A stretch of DNA of 6,398 nucleotides. Origin: Pseudomonadota bacterium (lineage in GTDB: Bacteria; Pseudomonadota; Gammaproteobacteria; Burkholderiales; SG8-39). Below are positions 1 through 6,398 of this stretch, piece by piece. The stretch is from the NCBI GenBank assembly GCA_021825225.1, contig JAKAIH010000165.1, forward strand, positions 1 to 6,398. Direction: 5' to 3'. Below the pieces are notes generated by a model. It searched no databases, had not been told where the DNA came from, and was given only the letters and a program-made list of their open reading frames with translations. Made by a program: the position numbers and the translations under genes. Numbering within the stretch: the stretch's first letter is position 1; every line of letters starts with the position of its first letter.

Positions 1-157
1 CCACGACCAGGGCGAAGCGCAGCAGCAGAAAAGTCAGCGGCTCGGCGTAGGGCAGGCCGAACTTGGCACTGACGAAACCCGTGCTCCACAAGAGCACGAA
101 CAGCCCGGGCATGGATTGCAGCCAGACCCGTGCGGCGGCATCTTCAGCGCTTGCCAT
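1..157 (-). CDS. EamA/DMT-superfamily transporter, N-terminal fragment (cut by window edge)
   Basis: This is the first 52 codons of a minus-strand gene that continues past the left edge. The reading starts MASAEDAAARVW and soon becomes a hydrophobic stretch: PGLFVLLWSTGFVSAKFG, then a YAEPLTFLLLRFALVV segment. Together they look like the first transmembrane helix, loop and start of the second helix of EamA (drug/metabolite transporter) proteins, where 'W-S-T-G-F-v-s-a-K' followed by 'P-L-t-F-l-l-l-R' is typical. Members are inner-membrane permeases of about 10 helices and about 300 residues that move metabolites or amino acids; the substrate cannot be told from this piece. The ATG at 155-157 is the only ATG in frame before an upstream stop at about 197-199, which supports the start although no strong Shine-Dalgarno is visible. 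It is transcribed divergently from the phasin gene, with a 418-bp gap. The family call is from the N-terminus only. Confidence 0.72.
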   Translation of the reverse strand, partial: MASAEDAAARVWLQSMPGLFVLLWSTGFVSAKFGLPYAEPLTFLLLRFALVV

Positions 158-456
158 GGCCGGCGCAGGTTTGCAGTGAGGGTGGGGAATTGGCAATCAT
201 GGGCGCGGCCGCAAAGCCGCGCAGTATAGCAAGCCGGCCCCGGGGCAGGCCGATTCGAGCGCCTCAAGCGCGATCCTGTGCAAGGCAAACGTCACCGCGC
301 CCGAGCCGGTTCCGGCTTCAAGAACTAACTATATGATTTATCAATAACATATATGATCCGACTAAGGCGGTTGGCATAACAAAAACTCCTAACCTTATGA
401 TTTAAGCTGAGTTTGTGCAACACATCAAAGCATAGCCGGGCAATTACAAAAAACAC
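158..456. other. Divergent intergenic region, GC-rich then AT-rich
   Basis: No convincing gene is seen here. The left part (158-320) is GC-rich and includes a small perfect inverted repeat, AGCCGG-TT-CCGGCT (304-317). From about 320 the composition shifts abruptly to AT-rich up to the phasin start. The hexamer TATGAT occurs three times (332-337, 352-357, 396-401), twice as the 9-mer TATGATTTA (332-340 and 396-404). A near match to the IHF consensus lies at 339-351 (TATCAA then four bases then ATA, one mismatch to TTR). A weak extra promoter could be TTGGCA (371-376) with a TATGAT -10 (396-401), but its 19-bp spacing is long. The region most likely holds promoter and regulator sites for both flanking genes. 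Confidence 0.5.
223..228 (-). promoter_or_regulatory. Possible -10 box for the EamA-type transporter gene
   Basis: On the minus strand the hexamer TATACT sits about 65 bases upstream of the transporter ATG and matches the sigma70 -10 consensus at five of six positions. No good -35 hexamer is visible at the usual distance, so this is a weak call resting on the -10 match and its position. Confidence 0.25.
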
Positions 457-484
457 TTGACAGGCAACAAGTTGAGTGTAGAAT
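457..484 (+). promoter_or_regulatory. Sigma70 promoter of the phasin gene
   Basis: A perfect -35 hexamer TTGACA (457-462) is followed after 16 bases by TAGAAT (479-484), five of six matches to TATAAT. The expected transcription start is near 491, giving an mRNA leader of about 85 nt before the phasin ATG at 576. This is a strong promoter by sequence, which fits the high abundance of phasins in PHA-accumulating cells. The palindrome at 493-503 lies right at or after the expected start and would suit a repressor. Confidence 0.75.
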
Positions 485-492
485 TCAAATTG

Positions 493-503
493 TTGCAGTG
501 CAA
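493..503. promoter_or_regulatory. Perfect palindrome TTGCA-G-TGCAA, candidate PhaR operator
   Basis: An 11-bp perfect dyad (arms of five, one central base) lies immediately downstream of the predicted phasin transcription start. In Ralstonia/Cupriavidus the PHA-responsive repressor PhaR is known to bind the phaP promoter both upstream of -35 and around the transcription start, releasing when PHA granules appear. Position and symmetry fit that model. A related half-site, GTGCAA, occurs at 415-420 upstream of the -35, and an inverted copy, TTGCAC, at 526-531. The identity of the bound protein is inferred, not shown; phaR is not in the window. Confidence 0.45.
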
Positions 504-504
504 T

Positions 505-539
505 ATCTTCGGAGTTACGAGGCGATTGCACCCGAAGAT
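505..539 (+). promoter_or_regulatory. Hairpin in the phasin mRNA leader
   Basis: ATCTTCGG (505-512) is exactly complementary to CCGAAGAT (532-539), giving an 8-bp stem with a 19-nt loop in the predicted 5' untranslated region. An alternative pairing uses GTGCAAT (498-504) with ATTGCAC (525-531), which sits next to the first stem and partly inside its loop. The structure ends 25 nt before the Shine-Dalgarno GGAG (565-568), so it does not hide the ribosome site. It might stabilise the transcript 5' end or belong to an operator. The pairing is seen directly; any function is inference. Confidence 0.4.
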
Positions 540-575
540 TGCTGAACACTTTCGTAACTTATTTGGAGATTGAAA

Positions 576-1118
576 ATGTACGCCACCCCCGAGCAATTTG
601 CTGCCGCCAACAAGGCCAGCGTAGACGCCCTGTTTAGCATCGCCCAAGCCCAGTTCGCCGCGTTCGAACGTCTGTCGGCGCTGAACTTCAACACCACCAA
701 GACCGCGTTTGAAGACAGCGTCAGCCAAGCCAAAGCGCTGCTGTCGGTCAAGGACGCGCAAGAACTTGTCAACCTGAGCGCCACCTCGGCCCAACCGGCC
801 CTGGAAAAAGCGATCGCTTACTCGCGCAACGTGTACGAAGTCGCGACCCAGACCCAGGCCGAAGTCACCAAGCTGGCCGAAGCCCAGGCCGCCGAGATGA
901 ACAAGACCGTCGTCTCGCTGATGGACAAGCTGACCAAGAACGCACCCGCCGGTTCGGACGTCGCCGTAGCCGCGGTCAAATCCGCCATGGCTGCCGCCAA
1001 CTCCGCCTACGACAGCTTCACCAAAGTGGTCAAGCAAGCGACCGACATGGCCGAAGCCAATGTTACTGCCGCCACTGCGACCGTGGTGAAGCAAGCCGCA
1101 AAAAAGAAAGCTGCTTAA
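576..1118 (+). CDS. phaP: Phasin family protein (PHA granule-associated)
   Basis: The product of 180 residues coats polyhydroxyalkanoate granules in the cytoplasm, keeping them small and separate and blocking unspecific protein binding. The sequence is a typical betaproteobacterial phasin: MYATPEQFAAANKASVDALF at the start, then a long amphipathic helical region with heptad-like Ala/Leu/Val spacing (FERLSALNFNTTKTAFEDS, about residues 30-48), and an Ala/Lys-rich C-terminus ending AAKKKAA, as in PhaP proteins, with no signal peptide. Length fits the family (about 170-195). ATG 576 is chosen over an in-frame TTG at 570 because GGAG (565-568) is seven bases from the ATG and would touch the TTG. 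The gene is monocistronic: own promoter (457-484), own terminator (1171-1228). Induction with PHA synthesis through PhaR is inferred from the operator-like palindrome. No PHA synthase or other PHA gene lies in the window. Confidence 0.93.
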   Translation: MYATPEQFAAANKASVDALFSIAQAQFAAFERLSALNFNTTKTAFEDSVSQAKALLSVKDAQELVNLSATSAQPALEKAIAYSRNVYEVATQTQAEVTKLAEAQAAEMNKTVVSLMDKLTKNAPAGSDVAVAAVKSAMAAANSAYDSFTKVVKQATDMAEANVTAATATVVKQAAKKKAA

Positions 1119-1170
1119 GCTTTCTTCAAGCAAACGCTGACCGCTTTCTCCTCCTCCTTGGCCGTCAGCG

Positions 1171-1228
1171 GCCCCGAGCGCAAACTCGGGGCAACCTGAA
1201 CCCCGGCTTAATCCCCGGGGTTTTTTTT
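1171..1228 (+). terminator. Tandem-hairpin intrinsic terminator after the phasin gene
   Basis: Two perfect stems follow each other. The first is GCCCCGAG (1171-1178) with CTCGGGGC (1185-1192) and a 6-nt loop. The second is AACCCCGG (1199-1206) with CCGGGGTT (1215-1222), followed by an unbroken run of eight T (1221-1228). The second is a textbook Rho-independent terminator. The first may shield the phasin mRNA 3' end or back it up. GGCCG (1160-1164) with CGGCC (1169-1173) could compete with the first stem. Together they insulate the heat-shock genes from the strong phasin promoter. Confidence 0.92.
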
Positions 1229-1254
1229 CGCCTGCACTCTGCGCGGCGCCGGCG

Positions 1255-1283
1255 CTTGTTTTAGGCACGATGCGCCCGCATAT
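1255..1283 (+). promoter_or_regulatory. Candidate sigma32 (RpoH) heat-shock promoter
   Basis: CTTGTTT (1255-1261) resembles the RpoH -35 consensus CTTGAAA, and after 14 bases CCGCATAT (1276-1283) matches CCCCATnT in seven of eight positions. The spacing is in the normal RpoH range and the expected start near 1290 leaves a leader of about 65 nt. Location directly upstream of an hsp20-lon pair strengthens the call. A dyad TGATC-GG-GATCA (1289-1300) covers the expected start. The -35 is only a partial match (CTTG kept, AAA replaced by TTT). Confidence 0.55.
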
Positions 1284-1354
1284 CATTGTGATCGGGATCA
1301 AGCGGGCGGACTGGACGCGGCCCACACTATCCCCAACACACTGGGAAATCGAAT

Positions 1355-1759
1355 ATGCGATCGCGCGATCCGGGATCGTGGATGTGGGCCGAGGCACTGG
1401 AACTGCTGCAGGATGCGGAGCGCCTGCAGCGGCAGTTCTTCCGCATCGGCGTGCTTCAGGGCGCGCCGTGCTGGGAGCCGCCCGTCGACCTGTACGAAAG
1501 CGGCGACGGGCTGATGCTGCTGGTCGCCCTGCCCGGCGTCACGCCGCAGCAACTGGAAGTCGTGCTGGCGTCGAACCTGATCATCGTCCGCGGCGAACGC
1601 TCCCTGCCCGCGAATTCCCGGCGCGCCGCCATCCATCGGCTGGAGATCCCGTACGGGCGCTTCGAACGTCGTATTGCGCTTCCCGCCGGCGCATTCGAGC
1701 TGATCGACCAGCGGCTGGAACACGGCTGCCTGGTGCTTGAACTGCGCCGCCTGAGCTGA
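1355..1759 (+). CDS. Small heat-shock protein, Hsp20/alpha-crystallin family (short form)
   Basis: The 134-residue product is an Hsp20-type ATP-independent holdase, expected to bind unfolding cytosolic proteins. An N-terminal helical arm (about 1-40, with AEALELLQDAERLQRQFF) leads into the alpha-crystallin domain from PPVDLYESGDGLMLLVALPG (42-61), through VVLASNLIIVRGER (69-82) and the 'Y-G-x-F-x-R-x-I-x-L-P' strand (100-110), to the final strand HGCLVLELRR (123-132). The usual GVLxLxLPK signature is degenerate (GCLVLEL), and the protein stops two residues later, so the C-terminal tail with the I/L-x-I/V motif used for assembly into large oligomers is missing. The start ATG has only a weak purine-rich site (GGGA, 1344-1347); an internal ATG at codon 10 is an alternative. 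It lies 11 bp before lon, so the two are almost surely co-transcribed from the RpoH-like promoter upstream. Confidence 0.88.
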   Translation: MRSRDPGSWMWAEALELLQDAERLQRQFFRIGVLQGAPCWEPPVDLYESGDGLMLLVALPGVTPQQLEVVLASNLIIVRGERSLPANSRRAAIHRLEIPYGRFERRIALPAGAFELIDQRLEHGCLVLELRRLS

Positions 1760-1770
1760 GAGAGAACATC

Positions 1771-4200
<2,430 letters not shown>

Positions 4201-4202
4201 GT

Positions 4203-4320
4203 CAGTCTGCGGCGGAAGTCTGCGACAAAGCGAGGGGATACTTCCCCTCGCTCCCCTGGATCAGGCCCTGACAAAATGACTTTTGTTACGGGTCCGAAGT
4301 CGTCGTCCGGCCGCAGACTG
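4203..4320. repeat. Inverted repeat pair bounding the post-lon spacer, with AGTCTGCG in three copies
   Basis: CAGTCTGCGGC (4203-4213), two bases after the lon stop, has a perfect 11-bp inverted copy GCCGCAGACTG (4310-4320). With one gap the match continues a few bases inward. The core AGTCTGCG also recurs directly at 4217-4224, so the 8-mer is present three times (4204-4211, 4217-4224 and reversed at 4312-4319). The arms enclose a 9-bp hairpin (4229-4252) and a small dyad (4271-4286). This could be a small non-coding mobile relic, or regulator sites flanking a terminator; the sequence alone does not decide. Confidence 0.5.
4229..4252 (+). terminator. Nine-base-pair hairpin downstream of lon
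   Basis: AGCGAGGGG (4229-4237) pairs perfectly with CCCCTCGCT (4244-4252) across a 6-nt loop, 29 bases after the lon stop. No T run follows, so it is not a complete intrinsic terminator. It may attenuate transcription into the next genes, mark an mRNA processing or stabilising point between lon and the DUF2934 gene, or be a dispersed repeat unit. A related sequence lies at 5396-5410. Confidence 0.45.
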
Positions 4321-4342
4321 CAGCGCTGTTTGATTTTTGTCA
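4269..4342. promoter_or_regulatory. Three TTTTGT(C/T)A boxes upstream of the DUF2934 gene
   Basis: The octamer TTTTGTCA occurs inverted at 4269-4276 (as TGACAAAA) and direct at 4335-4342; TTTTGTTA lies at 4281-4288. The first two form a dyad ACAAAA-tgac-TTTTGT (4271-4286). The second and third extend to TTTTGTTACG and TTTTGTCACG, nine of ten bases alike and 54 bp apart. This is an AT-rich stretch in a GC-rich neighbourhood, upstream of the DUF2934 start at 4396, and fits an operator array or an internal promoter region. No clear sigma70 or sigma32 hexamer pair was found. The regulator is unknown. Confidence 0.35.
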
Positions 4343-4395
4343 CGATGCAATAGCGTGCGCGGCGTAGGGTAATTGCATTGAACAGGAGAACCATC

Positions 4396-4893
4396 ATGCC
4401 TGGCCGCCATGCCGCATCTTCTCCGTCCCCGCACAAGCAGGAGTATTCGCCCCAAATGCACCGCGAGATGGTCGCCGTGGCGGCCTACTACCGCGCGGAG
4501 CGCCGGGGTTTCGCACCCGGCGATCCGACTGCGGACTGGCTCGAGGCCGAAATCGAAATCGAGCAGCAATTGAAACAGGCCGCAAAGCCGGCCGACCGCA
4601 CCAAGCACAGTCCGAAGCAGGCCTTTCAGCAAAAACTCGAAGCGCAGCTCGGCGAATGGGACGCGAGACTCGAACAGCTCAAGACCAGGGCGAAGGATGC
4701 GAAAGCCGACATCCGCGCCGAGTTCGAGCTACAACTCGAAGCGCTCGCCGGCAAGCGCGCGCTCGCGCAGGAAAGGCTGCACGAACTGCGCCGGCACGGC
4801 GAGTGGGCCTGGGAGGATCTGAAGGGCGGCGCAGACAAAGCATGGAAGGAGCTGCGGGAAGCGATGGAACGTGCCGCATCCCGGCTCAAATGA
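4396..4893 (+). CDS. DUF2934-type protein with a long helical C-terminal tail
   Basis: A 165-residue cytosolic protein of unknown function. Residues about 20-55 carry the DUF2934 pattern: a short helix then AYYRAERRGFAPGDPTADWL followed by an acidic helix (EAEIEIEQQLK). DUF2934 modules are small, of unknown role, and common near stress genes. From about 75 to the end the protein is nearly all charged helix (FQQKLEAQLGEWDARLEQLK, then AKDAKADIRAEFELQLEAL, then GEWAWEDLKGGADKAWKELR), resembling the amphipathic helices of sll1863-type stress-response proteins and apolipoprotein-like coiled coils. There is no signal peptide or membrane segment. ATG 4396 is chosen because AGGAG (4384-4388) lies seven bases away; the in-frame TTG at 4378 has no such site. 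The gene lies between lon and the second hsp20, 40 bp before the latter, so it is likely co-expressed with it. Role as an accessory to protein protection or membrane stress is inference. Confidence 0.82.
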   Translation: MPGRHAASSPSPHKQEYSPQMHREMVAVAAYYRAERRGFAPGDPTADWLEAEIEIEQQLKQAAKPADRTKHSPKQAFQQKLEAQLGEWDARLEQLKTRAKDAKADIRAEFELQLEALAGKRALAQERLHELRRHGEWAWEDLKGGADKAWKELREAMERAASRLK

Positions 4894-4903
4894 CGCAAGT
4901 GCC

Positions 4904-4928
4904 TGCTTTCATCAACCGATAAGGAGCA
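4904..4928 (+). promoter_or_regulatory. Weak hairpin masking the hsp20 Shine-Dalgarno (possible RNA thermometer)
   Basis: UGCUUU (4904-4909) can pair with GGAGCA (4923-4928), which includes most of the AAGGAG ribosome site (4921-4926) of the second hsp20. The stem has four Watson-Crick pairs and two U-G pairs with a 13-nt loop, so it would be marginal and heat-labile. ROSE-type and fourU thermometers control many bacterial hsp20 genes by such loose SD pairing. This one lacks the full multi-hairpin ROSE layout, so it is only a candidate. Confidence 0.3.
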
Positions 4929-4933
4929 TCATC

Positions 4934-5380
4934 ATGGGCAACCTCACTCGTTGGGATCCGTTCAGCGAAATGGCGCGTTTCGACCCGTTCCGCGATATGA
5001 ACGATTATTTCAAGGGATTCATGCTGCGACCGGTGTTCCAGGGGCTGGAAGCGGAACCGGAAATCAAACTCGAGATTTCGGAAGCGGAGAAGGCTTACAC
5101 GGTCAAAGCCGATGTGCCGGGCGTGAAAAAAGAGGACATCCAGGTATCGATCGACGGCAACCAGATTTCCATCAGCGCCGAAGTCAAGCATGAGAAGGAA
5201 GAGAAGGAAGGCAAGAAACTGGTCCGCAGCGAGCGCTACTACGGCAGGCAGTTCCGCAGCTTCACTCTCGCCCACGACATCGACGAGGGCAAAGCCGAAG
5301 CCGAGTACAGCGACGGCGTGCTGAAGCTGACGCTGCCGAAAAAAGCCGGCACCGAGTCGAAGAAGCTCACCATCAAATAA
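4934..5380 (+). CDS. Small heat-shock protein, Hsp20/alpha-crystallin family (canonical)
   Basis: A 148-residue Hsp20 holdase, within the usual 140-160 range. The N-terminus MGNLTRWDPFSEMARFDPF is typical of class A bacterial Hsp20s (W-D-P-F repeat). The alpha-crystallin domain runs from about 42 (PEIKLEISEAEKAYTVKADV) through PGVKKEDIQVSIDGNQISIS (62-81), a charged loop KHEKEEKEGKK (85-95), and SERYYGRQFRSFTL (99-112) to the signature DGVLKLTLPKK (127-137). The tail ends SKKLTIK, where L-T-I (145-147) fits the I/L-x-I/V oligomerisation motif. The start ATG 4934 has AAGGAG (4921-4926) seven bases before it; an in-frame ATG at 4871 lies inside the previous gene and has no such site. No promoter is seen in the 40-bp gap, so it is probably co-transcribed with the DUF2934 gene. 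It complements the tail-less Hsp20 at 1355-1759, perhaps by mixed oligomers (inference). Confidence 0.95.
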   Translation: MGNLTRWDPFSEMARFDPFRDMNDYFKGFMLRPVFQGLEAEPEIKLEISEAEKAYTVKADVPGVKKEDIQVSIDGNQISISAEVKHEKEEKEGKKLVRSERYYGRQFRSFTLAHDIDEGKAEAEYSDGVLKLTLPKKAGTESKKLTIK

Positions 5381-5395
5381 GCAGCCGTCACAGCA

Positions 5396-5443
5396 CGAGG
5401 GGACATCCCCACAGGGGACTTCCCTTCCGGGAGTGCGTCCTCG
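5396..5443. terminator. Interlocking palindromes between convergent genes
   Basis: This 48-bp stretch lies between the hsp20 stop (5380) and the stop of the opposite-strand glycosyltransferase-like gene (5456). It contains overlapping dyads: GGGGA-ca-TCCCC (5399-5410), TCCCC-aca-GGGGA (5406-5418), and CTTCCC-ttcc-GGGAG (ending 5433). The outer ends CGAGG (5396-5400) and CCTCG (5439-5443) also pair. Placement and symmetry suit a bidirectional transcription end, but there is no T run on either strand. It begins with the same CGAGGGGA found in the post-lon hairpin (4231-4238), hinting at a shared dispersed element. Confidence 0.45.
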
Positions 5444-5455
5444 ACCGCGACGTAT

Positions 5456-6325
5456 TTAGAGCGCCCGAAGCTGCTGCAGGGCCTGTTCGAGAAACGCGCT
5501 TTGCCTTCGGCCCTGCATGATGCGCTGTCCACGGGCAGCGATTTGCCGGCGCTCGGACTCCCTGCCCAGATATTCTAGACACAACCCGGCCAGTGCCTCG
5601 AAGCTGCCGAAGACGACGCCTCCGGCATAGATCAGCTCCTGCGCCGGATCCATGTCGCCTTCGGAGATGACGAAGGCCTGATTGGCGAGCAGATAGCAAA
5701 CGCGCACCGCGTCGAATACCACGCCGTGATCGATGGCGCAGATGTTGAGCACGATCCTGGAACGCGCGATCAGCGCATCGCGTTCGGCGCCGTACATGCT
5801 CGATTCAATTCGCACCACGATCCCGGACCGAGCAATGCGATCGCACAAGGCCTGGCGGCGCGGCGTCAGGGTGCCGTAGAACAAAACGTCGATGTCCTTG
5901 TCGGCGTCGGCGGGTATGCGCGTCAGCTGCGGCACGTAGCCCATCGGCACGTGGACAGCGCTGCGCGCCCCCAGCGCGTGCAAGGCCTGAACATTGCGCT
6001 GGCTATGGTCCCACACACGATGCGACAGCAGGATTTCGCGGTAGCCCGGGGCCGCCTCGAACAGCTGCGGCCGTATTTGTTCCAGGTTGAACAGAACCGT
6101 GTCGGGCGGCAACTGCGGATTGCCGAAATTGGGCAGCAGATGCGGCGCGAAGACGATATTGGTGCGATCGCTGTGGAGCGTATTGGGCTGCAGCACCGAG
6201 CCGTGTCCCAGCTCGATCAGGCCGAAATGTATGCTTTCGGAAATGTCGGCGCAGGCGCGCGAATGCGGATACCCCGGCGGCTCCAGCACCGTAACGGCAA
6301 ATTGCATCAAGGGCGAGTCAGCCAT
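5456..6325 (-). CDS. Glycosyltransferase family 1-like protein
   Basis: A 289-residue cytosolic protein resembling GT-B glycosyltransferases of family 1/4 type. The N-terminal part has FAVTVLEPPGYPHSRACADI followed by a helix and GLIELGH, a typical first Rossmann strand-loop-helix. The middle has LFNLEQIRP and a switch to DVLFYGTLTPRR, the usual start of the nucleotide-sugar half, then SMYGAERDALIARSRIVLNI and FDAVRVCYLLANQAFVISE, the C-terminal acceptor/donor region with the conserved 'E/D-x-x-R-v-x-y-x-L-x-N' pattern. Sugar donor and acceptor are unknown. Start: ATG 6325 is preferred, giving MADSPLMQFAV; the ATG at 6307 (MQFAV) is an alternative. The frame is open further upstream to the window edge with a TTG at 6382, but a promoter-like pair covers that stretch. 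No strong Shine-Dalgarno is seen at any start. It is convergent with the hsp20 and stands alone, with no visible polysaccharide genes. Confidence 0.72.
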   Translation of the reverse strand: MADSPLMQFAVTVLEPPGYPHSRACADISESIHFGLIELGHGSVLQPNTLHSDRTNIVFAPHLLPNFGNPQLPPDTVLFNLEQIRPQLFEAAPGYREILLSHRVWDHSQRNVQALHALGARSAVHVPMGYVPQLTRIPADADKDIDVLFYGTLTPRRQALCDRIARSGIVVRIESSMYGAERDALIARSRIVLNICAIDHGVVFDAVRVCYLLANQAFVISEGDMDPAQELIYAGGVVFGSFEALAGLCLEYLGRESERRQIAARGQRIMQGRRQSAFLEQALQQLRAL

Positions 6326-6353
6326 TGTCCGGGAATGATGGGCGTCGCGCGGT

Positions 6354-6382
6354 ACTGTACTTTCAAGCGATGCAGAAATCAA
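6354..6382 (-). promoter_or_regulatory. Possible sigma70 promoter of the glycosyltransferase-like gene
   Basis: On the minus strand TTGATT (6377-6382) and TACAGT (6354-6359) are separated by exactly 17 bases; each matches the sigma70 consensus at four of six positions. A start near 6347 would give a leader of about 22 nt to ATG 6325. This is modest evidence, but it argues against translation starting at the TTG that forms the -35 hexamer. Confidence 0.35.
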
Positions 6383-6398
6383 TCCGCTTGTCAGATCG

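Noticed and set aside
130..336. Small plus-strand frame in the divergent intergenic region
   Set aside because: Starts inside the opposite transporter gene; Arg/Pro/Ser-rich translation without domain character or ribosome site.
570..575. TTG start two codons upstream for the phasin
   Set aside because: The GGAG ribosome site ends one base before it, leaving no room; ATG 576 has correct spacing.
444..1397. A 317-codon minus-strand open frame over the phasin gene
   Set aside because: It is opposite a clear phasin with promoter and terminator; its Gly-rich, low-complexity product runs through the terminator and promoter regions and resembles no family I recognise. It is a codon-bias shadow.
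4203..4320. Insertion sequence with 11-bp terminal inverted repeats
   Set aside because: No transposase reading frame fits between the arms and no flanking target duplication was seen; kept only as a repeat of unknown nature.
4871..4933. Extended start for the second Hsp20
   Set aside because: It would overlap the previous gene and lacks a ribosome site, while ATG 4934 has AAGGAG at ideal spacing and the typical MGNLTRWDPF start.

Overview
The window looks like chromosomal DNA of a GC-rich betaproteobacterium, possibly from the Rhodocyclales, Burkholderiales or Nitrosomonadales. The basis is a PhaP-type phasin of the kind common in PHA-storing betaproteobacteria, together with codon usage strongly biased to G/C third positions and proteobacterial-type Lon and Hsp20 proteins. 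The order-level assignment is inference. I saw no rRNA, tRNA, CRISPR array or insertion sequence.

Layout. (1) 1-157, minus strand: N-terminus of an EamA/DMT-type membrane transporter running off the left edge. (2) 158-575: a divergent intergenic region that turns AT-rich and holds a good sigma70 promoter, a perfect TTGCA-G-TGCAA palindrome just downstream of the expected transcription start, and a leader hairpin. All three serve the phasin gene at 576-1118, which ends in a tandem-hairpin terminator with a long T run. (3) 1255-5380, plus strand: a proteostasis cluster of a short divergent Hsp20 (1355-1759), an ATP-dependent Lon protease (1771-4200), a DUF2934 plus helical-tail protein (4396-4893) and a canonical Hsp20 (4934-5380). 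A sigma32-like promoter precedes the first gene. The 195-bp gap after lon is rich in short repeats and hairpins and probably restarts or tunes transcription of the last two genes. (4) 5381-5455: a cluster of interlocking palindromes between convergent genes. (5) 5456-6325, minus strand: a glycosyltransferase-family-1-like protein with its own likely promoter.

How the genes may work together. Small heat-shock proteins hold unfolding proteins in a refoldable or degradable state, and Lon degrades damaged proteins. Two Hsp20s flanking a Lon therefore suggest a stress-induced hold-or-degrade unit. The DUF2934 protein is probably a stress accessory factor of unknown mechanism. Phasin is a separate transcription unit for PHA granule coating. 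The transporter and the glycosyltransferase show no functional link to the rest. The least explained parts are the DUF2934/coiled-coil protein, the first Hsp20 that stops right after its alpha-crystallin domain, and the repeat-rich spacer after lon.
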